Origin: Rasiella rasia
Lineage (GTDB): Bacteria > Bacteroidota > Bacteroidia > Flavobacteriales > Flavobacteriaceae
Length of the DNA stretch: 64,000 nucleotides
NCBI RefSeq assembly: GCF_011044175.1
Contig: NZ_CP049057.1
Coordinates: forward strand, 3,269,501-3,333,500
Reading direction: 5' to 3'
In this document: positions 16,308-26,879 of the stretch, piece after piece
Position numbering within the stretch: position 1 is the stretch's first letter
How the letters are laid out: each line of letters begins with the position of its first letter
Program-made: the position numbers and the translations under genes
The notes under the pieces: generated by a model
Told to the model about the DNA's origin: nothing
The model's database searches: none
What the model saw: only the letters and a program-made list of their open reading frames with translations

Positions 16308-18107
16308 TTACCTTCCGTAGAGACCTTCATAGAGGTCTTTGTACATTTCTTTAATAACCTTTCGTTTTGCTTTCATGGTTGGTGTAAGTTGTCCACCTTC
16401 TATGCTCCATGTGTCTGGTGTAAGCGCAAACGTTTTAATCTTTTCCCATTTTCCAAAGCGCTCATTGTGTCTGTCTACTTCTTTCTGGATTCGTGCAATA
16501 AGCACTTCATCTTGCACAGCTTCTTTTGGGTCTTTTGATATATTTTTTCCTTTTTTATCGCTCCAGTCTGAGATGAATTCCCAGTTAGGTTGAATAAGTG
16601 CAGCGGGCATTTTCTCACCCTCTCCAACAACTAAAATCTGCTCAATAAATCCAGATTGCTTCATGGCGTTTTCAATAAGCTGCGGTGCTACATACTTTCC
16701 GCCGCTAGTTTTAAACATAGATTTTTTACGATCGGTAATTTTTAAGAATCCTTCACTGTCTATTTCGCCAATATCTCCAGTATGAAAGTACCCGTTTTTA
16801 AGTACTTCATCTGTTTGTTCCTGATCTTTATAGTAACCTTGCATCACTTGTGGTCCTTTTATAAGAATCTCTCCATCTTCTGCAATTTTAATTTCGGTAT
16901 CGGGAAGAGGTTTACCTACAGTACCAATTTTAAATCCGTTATTACGCATGTCGTTTACAGATACTACAGGTGATGTTTCTGTAAGACCGTATCCTTCCAT
17001 TACTGGGCAACCTGCGGCATTAAACACACGCGCAAGTCTAGGTTGTAAGGCTGCGCTACCAGACGCAATAGCTTTTAGATTACCACCTAAGGCTTCTTGC
17101 CATTTACTAAAGATTAATTTTCTAGCAAGTTTTAGTTTTGTTTCATACCACCATCCGTTTTGACCATAAGGTTCCCATTTTAGTCCTAATTCTACTGCCC
17201 AGAAAAATAAGTTCTTCTTAACCCCGGTAAGATCTTGTCCTTTGGCAATAATCTTGTCGTATACTTTTTCAAGTAAACGGGGTACGGCCGTCATTACTTC
17301 TGGATGTACTTCTTTCAGATTGTCACTAATGGTTTCTAAACTTTCAGCAAAATGTATACTAACACCACAATATTGGTACATGTATAAAAGCATTCGCTCG
17401 TAGATGTGGCATACCGGTAAAAAGCTTAATGCTTTGCTTTTTCCCAATTCTATAGGTAATCGTCCTTCACTATGCTTTGCGTTGCTAGCAATATTTTTAT
17501 GACTTAGCATTACACCTTTTGGTTTACCCGTAGTTCCAGAAGTGTAAATAAGCGTTGCAAGATCATCTTCATTTATTACTTCTTTCCGCTTATCAAGTTC
17601 TTCTTGTAGGTCTTTATGCTCATCGCCTAAAGCAATAACATTCATCCAATTGTCGCAATTAGCGAGTGTGTCAAAAGAATAAATGCCTTTTAGCGTCGGT
17701 ACGTTGCCTTTAATTTTATTTATTTTTTCTAAGACTTCATTACAGGAAACAAAGCAATATGTAGATTCAGAATGATTTAATACATACTCATAGTCTTCTT
17801 CGCTAATGGTAGGGTAGATGGGTACATCTTGTGCTCCAGTTTGAAGAATTCCTATGTCGCAAATATTCCATTCGGTTCGGTTGGTCATAGAAATTATGGC
17901 AACCTTGTCATTAGGCTTTACACCTAAATGTATCAGGCCTCGGCTTATCGCATTTGCCTTGTCTATATATTCTTGAGTAGAGGTTTTAACCCACTCGCCA
18001 TTTACTTTACTCACTAAAGCCGCTTCTTGCGGGAATTGAGCGAGTTGGTAATACGGGAAGTCGAAAAGTCTTTTAGGATCGGTCATAAGTACAGTGCTTG
18101 TAGCCAT
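16308..18107 (-). CDS. fadD: Long-chain fatty acid-CoA ligase
   Basis: 599 residues from the ATG at 18107 (a longer reading to 18140 would begin right at the upstream terminator). It activates fatty acids with ATP to acyl-AMP and then acyl-CoA, feeding the adjacent beta-oxidation enzymes. The ANL-superfamily core motifs are visible: YTSGTTGKPKGVMLSHKN (P-loop-like, about 190-207), the GYGLTETSP motif, the hinge region FHTGDIGEIDSEGFLKITDRKK, and a C-terminal lysine segment (GGQLTPTMKAKRKVIKE). This is the long FadD15/LACS-like class. It has its own terminator downstream and is a separate unit from marR-fad. Confidence 0.92.
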   Translation of the reverse strand: MATSTVLMTDPKRLFDFPYYQLAQFPQEAALVSKVNGEWVKTSTQEYIDKANAISRGLIHLGVKPNDKVAIISMTNRTEWNICDIGILQTGAQDVPIYPTISEEDYEYVLNHSESTYCFVSCNEVLEKINKIKGNVPTLKGIYSFDTLANCDNWMNVIALGDEHKDLQEELDKRKEVINEDDLATLIYTSGTTGKPKGVMLSHKNIASNAKHSEGRLPIELGKSKALSFLPVCHIYERMLLYMYQYCGVSIHFAESLETISDNLKEVHPEVMTAVPRLLEKVYDKIIAKGQDLTGVKKNLFFWAVELGLKWEPYGQNGWWYETKLKLARKLIFSKWQEALGGNLKAIASGSAALQPRLARVFNAAGCPVMEGYGLTETSPVVSVNDMRNNGFKIGTVGKPLPDTEIKIAEDGEILIKGPQVMQGYYKDQEQTDEVLKNGYFHTGDIGEIDSEGFLKITDRKKSMFKTSGGKYVAPQLIENAMKQSGFIEQILVVGEGEKMPAALIQPNWEFISDWSDKKGKNISKDPKEAVQDEVLIARIQKEVDRHNERFGKWEKIKTFALTPDTWSIEGGQLTPTMKAKRKVIKEMYKDLYEGLYGR

Positions 18108-18140
18108 GCAAAATAGGGAAAAATATTCAGTTTTGCGCAT

Positions 18141-18171
18141 AAAAAAAGGAACCCAAGAATAGGTTCCTTTT
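18141..18171 (-). terminator. Intrinsic terminator after the M14 carboxypeptidase gene
   Basis: On the minus strand AAAAGGAACC pairs with GGTTCCTTTT around an eight-base loop and continues into a T run. It lies between the M14 gene and fadD and isolates the two. Confidence 0.85.
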
Positions 18172-18192
18172 AAGTTGTTGGATAATTGTGAC

Positions 18193-20589
18193 TTACTGCT
18201 TTACAATCCTGAAGGTTTGAACGCTGCTTTCTGAAGTAAGACGCATTACATACATTCCAGCTGCAAATGAACTATAGTCTATCTGGCTGTTGTTTGCATT
18301 CTTCTCACTTGAGAAAATTTTCTGCCCCTGAATGTTAAAGATTTCTACGCCGTAGTTGGCTATTGGCGTCTCAATATTCAAGATGTTTTGTACTGGGTTT
18401 GGATACAACACAAACTGATTGTCCAAAAAGTCATTCACACTTAGTACAGTGTCTTCAACCACATTTACCGCTAAGTCGTCGAAATAAAATCCATCTCCTC
18501 GTTCTGCTCCATCTGAAGAAAACTGAAAACGAACTAAAATAGATTCACCTAAATAATCAGACAAGTCAATTTCTTCCAACACCCAATCACTTTGAACTCC
18601 ATCATAAAGAGGTTCTCCTGTAGGCTGCGAGTTGTTTGTGCTACCTGCATTGGTGTATTTTCCACATTGTGGCTCCCAAGATGCACCATTATTAATGCTT
18701 ACTTCAACTTGCGTATAGTCCCAATTGTCTTCAATTTCCCACTTGGCATAAAAACTAAGGTTTGCGCCAGTAGCTTCAGTTAAGTCAATTTCGTTTGTAA
18801 GTGTTATAGTTTCGTTGGCATTGTTTTGGTAGTCTCCGTTAGGTGATTCTGTAATCGAACTCGACGGCGATACAAACGTACTGCCGGTTACACCCCAACC
18901 ATTATTGGTAAAATTGTCTGAAACACTGTCTCCAGCGTCCTCAAAAATTGGTGTAAGCGCTCCAAATTTTTTGGTTACTAACGTTTTACTATCGTAACTA
19001 CCATTATTAATAACTAACTCATACACAATGTCATCACCAGCTTGAGTGCCAGATGCTACGGTGTAGTTAATACTACCGCTTTGCGTTTCTAAAACATCCA
19101 TGGAAGTAAAAGTTGAACCTCCACCTACAAAAGCGAAGTTAGTGGATATCGGATTTAAACTTACGGTAAACGTACCAGAGCCAGCAATACCCAATCGTCT
19201 GATATCAAATTTGGCAGTTTGGTTTGCTTCATCACCCACAAATAAATTTCCTGTAGCATTAACAGTGGCAAAATTGTTTACCATTTTGGCTGAGGTAAGA
19301 TTTAAATACATCATACCTTTAGAAATCGGTATAATTTGGCTAGAAACTGGCCAAAATGATGGTCCAATTTCTGGCGTAAAAGAATAAATCTTATCATGAG
19401 TTCCTATTGTGCCATACATGAAATCGTCACTAGTACCTGCTGCGGCATATAAGTCTGAAGAGATTTGGTTTGTAAATCCATTTCTCGAAACCAACTCATC
19501 TCCAACAGCTTCAAATAATGAGTTTTCTGGTGTAAATACATTTTCTGCATATCCGTAAGGGTATAGCAATAAATCTCCTGAAGTATGGTTGTTAAACGCC
19601 ATAACAAAGTTGTGATTTTCAACAAACCATTTCATGGCCTGATTTTCAATTTCAGAAAACGGTGCTGTTCCTCTATAAATGTCACTACTTGTATTTCCAG
19701 AAGTCCCTTCACCTCCCCATACGCCGTTTGCCGGATTTCCACCAATATAATAATCGTAGTTTCTATTGTTGTCTACACCATGACCATTTTTTCTGTTCTT
19801 TCTCCAAAACCCACCACCATTAGGGTCTGTTTTTTCATTGTATAAATAACCATCAGGGTTCACAACAGGTACAAAGTAAAGCTCTGTATTATCTACAATA
19901 TCCTTTACCTCTGGGTTGCTATCATAGTTTTCTAGTAAATACCACATATAAAACACGAGTTGCGATAAAGAGGCTGGTTCACGCGCATGGTGAATCGCAG
20001 AATATAAAATCTGCGGTTCTCCTTCAGTAGTCATGTCAGGATTGTCACTAATTTTAACCCATTGAATAGCATTTCCACCTATAGACGGTGTAACAGAATT
20101 ATCTGGTTGCCCTTCAGTCATAAAGTTGCTAATAGGAGCTTTAGCAGTAATAAGATTTGGGTATTGTGCCTTCATCTCATCAAGCTCATTAAGAAGCTCT
20201 TGATAGGTTAAATAACCACCCATACTTCCTAGATGGAAATTAGACGGAGTCTCATAGTCATCACTCGCCTGATCGCAACTAGGATTACGCACCGGCATTG
20301 GATTTCTATTTTGCTCTAAAAAGTACTCTTTAGCGTCGTCTACTAGAATTTCTACAGTAAAACCAGCCGAACGAGCTATTGCCACTTGAGATTCTGAGAA
20401 ATCTGAAATAACAAAATGACCCTTTTTATGAGTTCCGTGTTCTACAGATATACCTAAGGCCTCTAATTGTGCAAGACCGTCTGGATTATTGGTATAACTG
20501 ATTTTTGCGTGTTGGTATTTTTCCTGAACTTCTTGCGCAACTACAGAGGTAGCTAGCAAAAATCCAAAAAGAAGTAAGGTGTATTTCAT
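18193..20589 (-). CDS. M14 zinc carboxypeptidase with T9SS C-terminal sorting domain
   Basis: 798 residues from the ATG at 20589, which places the signal peptide (ending SVVAQ) at the N-terminus. The carboxypeptidase domain (about 120-440) has the zinc motif H-x-x-E in IHHAREPASLSQ, the substrate-binding VNPDGY and NRKNGHGVDNNRNYDY segments, a distal histidine in AFNNHTSGD, and the catalytic glutamate in FTPEIGPSF. Downstream are beta-sandwich modules, including a MAM/jelly-roll-like one (about 590-720). A type A T9SS sorting domain ends the protein (VLYPNPVQNIL...GMYVMRLTSE...RIVKQ). It is expected to be exported through the type IX system to digest extracellular protein. Confidence 0.9.
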   Translation of the reverse strand: MKYTLLLFGFLLATSVVAQEVQEKYQHAKISYTNNPDGLAQLEALGISVEHGTHKKGHFVISDFSESQVAIARSAGFTVEILVDDAKEYFLEQNRNPMPVRNPSCDQASDDYETPSNFHLGSMGGYLTYQELLNELDEMKAQYPNLITAKAPISNFMTEGQPDNSVTPSIGGNAIQWVKISDNPDMTTEGEPQILYSAIHHAREPASLSQLVFYMWYLLENYDSNPEVKDIVDNTELYFVPVVNPDGYLYNEKTDPNGGGFWRKNRKNGHGVDNNRNYDYYIGGNPANGVWGGEGTSGNTSSDIYRGTAPFSEIENQAMKWFVENHNFVMAFNNHTSGDLLLYPYGYAENVFTPENSLFEAVGDELVSRNGFTNQISSDLYAAAGTSDDFMYGTIGTHDKIYSFTPEIGPSFWPVSSQIIPISKGMMYLNLTSAKMVNNFATVNATGNLFVGDEANQTAKFDIRRLGIAGSGTFTVSLNPISTNFAFVGGGSTFTSMDVLETQSGSINYTVASGTQAGDDIVYELVINNGSYDSKTLVTKKFGALTPIFEDAGDSVSDNFTNNGWGVTGSTFVSPSSSITESPNGDYQNNANETITLTNEIDLTEATGANLSFYAKWEIEDNWDYTQVEVSINNGASWEPQCGKYTNAGSTNNSQPTGEPLYDGVQSDWVLEEIDLSDYLGESILVRFQFSSDGAERGDGFYFDDLAVNVVEDTVLSVNDFLDNQFVLYPNPVQNILNIETPIANYGVEIFNIQGQKIFSSEKNANNSQIDYSSFAAGMYVMRLTSESSVQTFRIVKQ

Positions 20590-20652
20590 AATAGGGAATG
20601 TATAAGTTTTATTGGTCTGCATATAGGCAAATACCTTACATGCAGCTCTTTT

Positions 20653-23600
20653 TTATAAACGATTTTCTAACCAAATTCTTGCATTTAAGAAACCTTGAAT
20701 CCATGGGGTTACTTCATCGGTTCTGTCTGCAGGGTAATGACCCCAATTCCAGGGAAAGGTAGATCGCTCTAAGTGTGGCATCATTACCAAGTGTCTTCCT
20801 GTAGCATCGGTCATCATCGCTGTGTTATAGTCGCTTCCATTTGGGTTACTCGGAAAAGCGTCATATCCGTATTTCCCTACGATGTTGTAGTGGCTTTCTT
20901 CCTTCGGAAAGCTGAATTTTCCTTCTCCATGTGCTGCCCAAATACCAAGTGTGCTACCAGCTAAACTAGAAAGCATAACCGAATTGTTTTCCTGAATAGT
21001 TACCGAAGTAAAATTACACTCAAATTTGCCGGTTTCGTTATGAAGCATTTTAGGTTTTTCTACGTCGTTTGGTGTTAATAAACCTAACTCAATAAAGAGT
21101 TGGCAGCCGTTGCATACTCCTAAAGAGAGCGTGTCTTCTCTGTTAAAAAAGTCTTTAAGCGCCTTATTGGCTTTTTCGTTGTATAAAAATGCTCCAGCCC
21201 AACCTTTTGCACTTCCTAAAACATCACTATTAGAGAATCCTCCTACTGCCGCAATAAATTGAATGTCTTCTAATGTTTCACGCCCAGTAATTAAATCGGT
21301 CATGTGTACATCTTTCACATCAAACCCAGCCAGGTACATTGCATTTGCCATTTCTCGCTCACTGTTACTTCCTTTTTCGCGAATAATAGCGGCTTTTATT
21401 CTTGGTTTTCCGTTGCTTGGTTCTGGGTGCTTCGGATTTTTTCCTGTGAAGTTCTGCGGAAATTTAAATTGAAGGGGTTGTTGTTTATAGTTGTTGAAAC
21501 GCTCTTTAGCCTTTTCAGAACCACTTTGTTTCTGGTCTAACAAATACGAAGTTTTATACCAAGTATCTCTCATTTCCGAAACTGAAAGTGTAATTTCTTC
21601 GGTATGATGCCTTAGCTGAAAAGCGTCACCTTCGGTTGCAGTCCCAATTTTTTCAAAATTAACGTTGTTATCGGTAAGAATTTTTTCTACCGAAGTATCT
21701 TCTGATGCTTGAATTACAATAGCGCAATTTTCAGCAAACAAAACTTTCAGCAGTGCATCTTCAGAAAGTCCAGAAAGGTCTAAAGTTGCTCCTAGGTTAA
21801 CATCGGCAAAGCACATTTCAAGTAGGGTAGTGATTAACCCTCCCGAGGCAACATCGTGTCCTGCTAAAATTTTATTGTCTGTAATTAATTTCTGAATGGA
21901 GGAAAAAACGTTTTTTACATAGGCGGCACTCTTTACAGTGGGCGCTTCACTACCTACAGCATTCATAGTCTGAGCAAACGAAGACCCACCTAACTTAAAT
22001 GTGTCTTGAGAGATGTTAATATAGTATAAGCTTCCTCCTTCTTTTTGAAGCACAGGCTCTACCACCTTAGAAATTTCATTACAATGTCCAGCAGCCGAAA
22101 TAATCACTGTTCCAGGAGAGATTACCTCCTCATTTTTGTATTTCTGCTTCATAGAGAGCGAATCTTTTCCAGTAGGTACATTAATACCTAAGTCTATAGA
22201 AAACTCGCTAATCGCTTCTACTGCTTTGTAAAGGCGAGCGTCTTCTCCTTCGTTATTACAAGGCCACATCCAGTTAGCCGAAAGAGAGATACTTTTTAAA
22301 CCATCTTCAAGAGGAGCCCAAATAATATTGGTAAGTGCCTCGGTGATAGAATTTCTAGAACCCGCTACTGGATCTATTAATCCAGAAATTGGCGAATGTC
22401 CAATACTTGTAGCCACTCCATTTTTACCGTTGTAATCTAGCGCCATCACTCCGCAATTATTAAGCGGGAGTTGCAAAGGACCTGTACATTGTTGCTTGGC
22501 AACGCGTCCGGTTACACATCTGTCTACTTTATTGGTAAGCCAATCTTTGCTCGCAACCGCTTCCAGTTGTAAGACATTCTCTATGTATTGTTTTAAATTG
22601 TTATTTGTGTATTGAGGGTTGGTATAAGTTCTTGAGATACTCTGGTCGCTCATGATAGTTTTTGGAGAACTTCCAAACATATCAGAGAGCTTAAAGTCCA
22701 TTGGTTTTTCTCCCGTGGTAGCGCTTTCAAATACAAAGGTATGATCGTTTGTAACTTCACCAACTTCATACATTGGTGAGCGTTCACGAGCTGAAATTCT
22801 ACTTAAAGTATCTAGATTTTCTTTGGCAATTACTAATCCCATACGTTCTTGAGACTCGTTACCAATAATTTCTTTTGCAGAGAGCGTAGGGTCTCCCACA
22901 GGTAATTTATCTAAATCTATTTTACCACCAGTATCTTCTACTAATTCACTAAGGCAGTTAAGGTGGCCTCCAGCACCGTGGTCATGAATTGAAACAATGA
23001 GGTTTTGATCACTTTCTACCATGCCTCTAACGGCATTGGCTGCTCTTTTTTGCATTTCTGGATTAGATCGTTGAATGGCATTTAATTCTATACCGCTTGA
23101 GAACTCGCCTGTATCTGCACTAGATACTGCTGCGCCACCCATACCAATACGATAGTTCTCACCACCTAAGATAACCACTTTGTCACCTTTGTTTGGGGTG
23201 TCTTTTAGTGCTTGGTCTGCTTTTCCGTAGCCAATACCACCTGCAAGCATAATTACTTTGTCGAACCCTAATTTACGAGCATGTTCTTGGTGTTCAAAAG
23301 TAAGTACAGAACCCGCGATAAGTGGCTGGCCAAATTTATTTCCAAAATCTGAAGCCCCGTTACTGGCTTTAATTAGAATGTCTAGTGGAGTTTGGTACAA
23401 CCAATCTCTAGCTTCCATAGCTTGTTCCCAAGGTCTATTTGCTTCTAAACGTGAGTATGAGGTCATATAAACGGCTGTTCCTGCTAGCGGGAGCGAGCCT
23501 TTTCCTCCAGCCAAACGATCTCTAATTTCTCCTCCACTTCCGGTGGCAGCACCATTAAAGGGCTCTACCGTTGTAGGGAAATTGTGTGTTTCAGCTTTTA

Positions 23601-24330
23601 ATGAAATTACACTTTCAAAATCTTTAGTTTCGTAAAACTCAGGTACGTCTGCTGCTTTTGGGGCAAACTGCGTTGCTACAGGGCCTTTTACAAAAGCTAC
23701 ATTATCTTTATACGCCGAGACAATTCCATTGGGATTTTCTTGCGAAGTTTTTTTAATTAGTTTAAAAAGAGAAGAGGGCATCTCTTCACCATCTATCACA
23801 AAGGTGCCGTTAAAAATTTTATGTCTACAGTGTTCACTATTGGCCTGACTGAAACCAAAAACTTCGCTGTCGGTTAGTTTTCTCCCTAAGCGATTAGAAA
23901 GATCTTCAAGATAAACTACCTCTTCTTGGTTGAGGGCAAGTCCTTCGGCTTTGTTGTACGCATCTATATCATCTATCTCTAGTACGGGTTCGGGTTCTAT
24001 GGCAATGGTGAAAATTTCCTGATGTAAGGAAGAATATTTCTGAGAAAGCATAGGATCGAAGTCTGTAAAGTTTTCAGAAACATTTACAAATTCTTCAATT
24101 CTAATAATTCCGTCAACACCCATGTTTTGGGTGATTTCTACGGCATTGGTACTCCATGGCGTAATCATCGCCGCCCTTGGCCCAATAAAAAAATCCGCTA
24201 TTGCGGACTGTTCTATGCTAGGTTGGTTTCCGAAGAGCCATACCAATTTTTTACTATTTTCTGAAGAAATTTTCCCTTGGGTTTGTACGGCAAAAATCTT
24301 GCTGTTAACGTTTCCGAAGAAATGAATCAT
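20653..24330 (-). CDS. purL: Phosphoribosylformylglycinamidine synthase
   Basis: 1225 residues, the long single-chain PurL of Gram-negative type. It converts formylglycinamide ribonucleotide, glutamine and ATP to the amidine in purine synthesis. The N-terminal PurS-like and linker regions precede two AIRS-type ATP-binding halves (KAETHNFPTTVEPFNGAATGSGGEIRD; NVPTGKDSLSMKQ). The C-terminal class I glutaminase domain (about 960-1225) has its nucleophile in LGVCNGCQLF and the catalytic His/Glu in AAHGEGKFSF and the final helix region. No other purine gene is adjacent. A perfect TACCTTTG -7 box lies upstream on the minus strand. Confidence 0.96.
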   Translation of the reverse strand: MIHFFGNVNSKIFAVQTQGKISSENSKKLVWLFGNQPSIEQSAIADFFIGPRAAMITPWSTNAVEITQNMGVDGIIRIEEFVNVSENFTDFDPMLSQKYSSLHQEIFTIAIEPEPVLEIDDIDAYNKAEGLALNQEEVVYLEDLSNRLGRKLTDSEVFGFSQANSEHCRHKIFNGTFVIDGEEMPSSLFKLIKKTSQENPNGIVSAYKDNVAFVKGPVATQFAPKAADVPEFYETKDFESVISLKAETHNFPTTVEPFNGAATGSGGEIRDRLAGGKGSLPLAGTAVYMTSYSRLEANRPWEQAMEARDWLYQTPLDILIKASNGASDFGNKFGQPLIAGSVLTFEHQEHARKLGFDKVIMLAGGIGYGKADQALKDTPNKGDKVVILGGENYRIGMGGAAVSSADTGEFSSGIELNAIQRSNPEMQKRAANAVRGMVESDQNLIVSIHDHGAGGHLNCLSELVEDTGGKIDLDKLPVGDPTLSAKEIIGNESQERMGLVIAKENLDTLSRISARERSPMYEVGEVTNDHTFVFESATTGEKPMDFKLSDMFGSSPKTIMSDQSISRTYTNPQYTNNNLKQYIENVLQLEAVASKDWLTNKVDRCVTGRVAKQQCTGPLQLPLNNCGVMALDYNGKNGVATSIGHSPISGLIDPVAGSRNSITEALTNIIWAPLEDGLKSISLSANWMWPCNNEGEDARLYKAVEAISEFSIDLGINVPTGKDSLSMKQKYKNEEVISPGTVIISAAGHCNEISKVVEPVLQKEGGSLYYINISQDTFKLGGSSFAQTMNAVGSEAPTVKSAAYVKNVFSSIQKLITDNKILAGHDVASGGLITTLLEMCFADVNLGATLDLSGLSEDALLKVLFAENCAIVIQASEDTSVEKILTDNNVNFEKIGTATEGDAFQLRHHTEEITLSVSEMRDTWYKTSYLLDQKQSGSEKAKERFNNYKQQPLQFKFPQNFTGKNPKHPEPSNGKPRIKAAIIREKGSNSEREMANAMYLAGFDVKDVHMTDLITGRETLEDIQFIAAVGGFSNSDVLGSAKGWAGAFLYNEKANKALKDFFNREDTLSLGVCNGCQLFIELGLLTPNDVEKPKMLHNETGKFECNFTSVTIQENNSVMLSSLAGSTLGIWAAHGEGKFSFPKEESHYNIVGKYGYDAFPSNPNGSDYNTAMMTDATGRHLVMMPHLERSTFPWNWGHYPADRTDEVTPWIQGFLNARIWLENRL

Positions 24331-24384
24331 TCGCTTAGATTTTAAAGTTAGAGTAAACGATACTCAGACATATTTTTCAAGTGG

Positions 24385-24392
24385 CAAAGGTA
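24385..24392 (-). promoter_or_regulatory. -7 promoter element of purL
   Basis: TACCTTTG on the minus strand matches TAnnTTTG exactly, 55 bp before the purL ATG. No good -33 TTTG is seen at the usual distance, so only the -7 box is claimed. Confidence 0.45.
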
Positions 24393-24565
24393 ATAATTTT
24401 CAATCTATTTTAGACTATTTCAATTTCAAAAGACGTAAGTTCTTAAGATTTTTTTAGTATGAAGATTCCTTGTGTTGTTGTATCTTGCGCCTGAAGTGAT
24501 GGGTATTGAAAGTTTTTTATTTTTTACCGACTCATTGCGTTAGTATAAACCATTAAAAATTGATA

Positions 24566-26731
24566 ATGAAAAAGATTTACTTATTTACAATCCTTACCGT
24601 TATTTCCTGTGCTTATGGGATAGCGCAAGAAAGTGCCACGGCAAGTGTTGTTTCGCAGGGAACATTTCTTGGTAAAAGTATCCCGTTACGAGATATGCCT
24701 ACCATAAATGAAATGGAAGATTTTGACAATGACGATGCGACCGAAATAAAACATTACATAAAAAGAGGTAATGAGCCTGTTAATGCGAATGCATTACCAC
24801 AAAATGGAGATCCAGTTCGCCAGTCTGTAGAAGGTACGCGAGAACGTTTAAATGTGCTTCAAAATTTCGACGGTGCCTCTGTTGCAGAAGGTCAAGCAAT
24901 ACCTCCAGATCCATCAGGTGCTGTAGGTCCGAATCATTATGTACACGCCGTAAACTTAGTGGTAAAAATATTTGATAAAACAGGAGGGTTATTAGCTGGT
25001 CCTACATTTTTGGGTACTTTTTTAGGAAATGGTAATAACAATGGAGATCCTATAGTAATGTATGATCACCTAGCAGACCGATTTTTTGTAAGTCAGTTTC
25101 AAACATCTAACGATGCTTTAATTATTGGAGTTTCTGATTCGCCAGACCCAACTGGATCGTATAATATTTATTCGTTTCCGTTGAATGCATTCCCAGATTA
25201 TCCTCACTATGCTGTTTGGCATGATGGCTATTATATGACTGCTAATAAATTTGTTGGAAATACTACCTATGTATTAGATAGAGCAACCATGTTGGCTGGT
25301 GGTGCAAATCCAACCATTATTGGTTTTGACTTGCCAGGAGTGATTAATAATCCAGCCGCTGTATTTAGCCCAGAACCTGCTAATTTAATTGGAAACGATT
25401 TTGATCCTAATTCTCCAGCATATATTGTGTATTTGCAAGACGACCAATGGGGTGGTGTAACCAACGATCATTTGAAAATTTGGGAAATTGATGTAAACTT
25501 TGCAGTTCCTGCTTTGTCTACAATTTCTGCCCCGCTTGTTATACCAACAGCACCTTTCGACTCTTTTCTAAGGCAATTTGGTACAGGAGATATAAGACAG
25601 CCAGGTACTAACAATAGAATTGATGCCATAAGTGGTGTTATTAGTTATGCCGCTAATTATAGAGCATTTCCAACATACAATTCTTGGTTAATTACATTTA
25701 ATACAGATGTTGGAAGTATCACACCTGGTGTGCGCTGGATAGAATTGAGAAATACGGACATTACTCCTTGGACAATTTTTCAGGAAGGTACATATGCTCC
25801 TGCAGATGGCGAGGGTAGATTTATGGGAAGTGCTGCAATGGATCAAGACGGTAACATCGGATTGGCGTATAATATAGGAAGTGAAAACACAAGAGTTGGT
25901 ATTAGATATACCGGTAGGTTAGATGGTGATCCATTAGGAGAAATGACATACCCAGAAAGTGTTATGGTTGATGGTAATGGAATTCAAACAAACACAAACC
26001 GATTTGGTGATTATACGCACTTAAGTATGGACCCAGATGGAGTAACTTTTTGGAACACTGGAGAGTATTTATCTGGCAATAATTTCTGGAGAACTAGAAT
26101 TTCAGCTTTTAGAATTTCACCGTTCCTAACTAACGATGTAGGATTTTTCAATTTTGTATCACCACAAGATGGCGATTTAGGTACTGCAGAAACAGTGGAA
26201 GCGAGAATTTATAATTTTGGTACACAGCCACAATCTAATTTTCCAGTAGAGTTATACCTAGATGGTACGCTTGTAGCTACCGAAACTTTTACAGGTACAA
26301 TTCAACCACAAGAATCTGTGAATTATGTATTCGACCAGTCGTTAGATTTATCATCGCCAGGAACAACATATCTTATTGAAGCACGCACAGCTTTAGGATC
26401 TGATGTAAACAACCCGAACGATGGCTTTACTGCTGAAATAGACAATACATTACTTGCGGTAGGAGATGCTGCCTTTAACAGCGGAGACTTTAGTATTATA
26501 CGTTCTGGACAGAAGGAATACGACATCACGTTTAGCACTAACGATGAATATGGTGATGTTTCTTATGAAATATACAATACCATAGGGCAGAAAGTATATG
26601 CAGGTATGATGGAACAAAATGGAAATGTGTACGTAAAGCATGTTACCATGAGCGCCTCTCCTGTAGGTGTGTATTTTGTGAAGTTGTCTAATGGAGAATT
26701 TCAAGCATCAAAAAGAGTAATTGTGAGATAA
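24566..26731 (+). CDS. T9SS-secreted protein, shorter paralogue
   Basis: 721 residues from the ATG at 24566; TTG at 24560 is less likely. Signal peptide ends GIAQ (about residue 21). The main body (about 105-510) contains DPSGAVGPNHYVHAVN, DPIVMYDHLADRF, HDGYYMTANKF, DGVTFWNTGEY and similar segments, suggestive of a beta-propeller-like secreted module. One CARDB-like beta-sandwich (about 515-610) and a type A T9SS sorting domain follow (VSYEIYNTIGQ, VGVYFVKLSNG, KRVIVR). The next gene encodes a longer paralogue with the same core. No catalytic motif is recognised; the family recurs in marine flavobacteria but its role is not known to me. Confidence 0.8.
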   Translation: MKKIYLFTILTVISCAYGIAQESATASVVSQGTFLGKSIPLRDMPTINEMEDFDNDDATEIKHYIKRGNEPVNANALPQNGDPVRQSVEGTRERLNVLQNFDGASVAEGQAIPPDPSGAVGPNHYVHAVNLVVKIFDKTGGLLAGPTFLGTFLGNGNNNGDPIVMYDHLADRFFVSQFQTSNDALIIGVSDSPDPTGSYNIYSFPLNAFPDYPHYAVWHDGYYMTANKFVGNTTYVLDRATMLAGGANPTIIGFDLPGVINNPAAVFSPEPANLIGNDFDPNSPAYIVYLQDDQWGGVTNDHLKIWEIDVNFAVPALSTISAPLVIPTAPFDSFLRQFGTGDIRQPGTNNRIDAISGVISYAANYRAFPTYNSWLITFNTDVGSITPGVRWIELRNTDITPWTIFQEGTYAPADGEGRFMGSAAMDQDGNIGLAYNIGSENTRVGIRYTGRLDGDPLGEMTYPESVMVDGNGIQTNTNRFGDYTHLSMDPDGVTFWNTGEYLSGNNFWRTRISAFRISPFLTNDVGFFNFVSPQDGDLGTAETVEARIYNFGTQPQSNFPVELYLDGTLVATETFTGTIQPQESVNYVFDQSLDLSSPGTTYLIEARTALGSDVNNPNDGFTAEIDNTLLAVGDAAFNSGDFSIIRSGQKEYDITFSTNDEYGDVSYEIYNTIGQKVYAGMMEQNGNVYVKHVTMSASPVGVYFVKLSNGEFQASKRVIVR

Positions 26732-26754
26732 TTTTCGATCAATTTACAATAGAT

Positions 26755-26792
26755 AAAAAGGTCTTGACACTATATGTCAAGACCTTTTTTAT
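26755..26792 (+). terminator. Intrinsic terminator between the two T9SS paralogues
   Basis: A 13-bp perfect stem (AAAGGTCTTGACA / TGTCAAGACCTTT) with a five-base loop is followed by a T run. The two paralogues are therefore separate transcription units. Confidence 0.9.
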
Positions 26793-26879
26793 TGGTATTT
26801 ATAGAATTACCTATAAGTCTAGTAGAGTTTACTTTGGTATTTAAGTGTTATCTTGTGGCACCTAAATAAATTTAATACT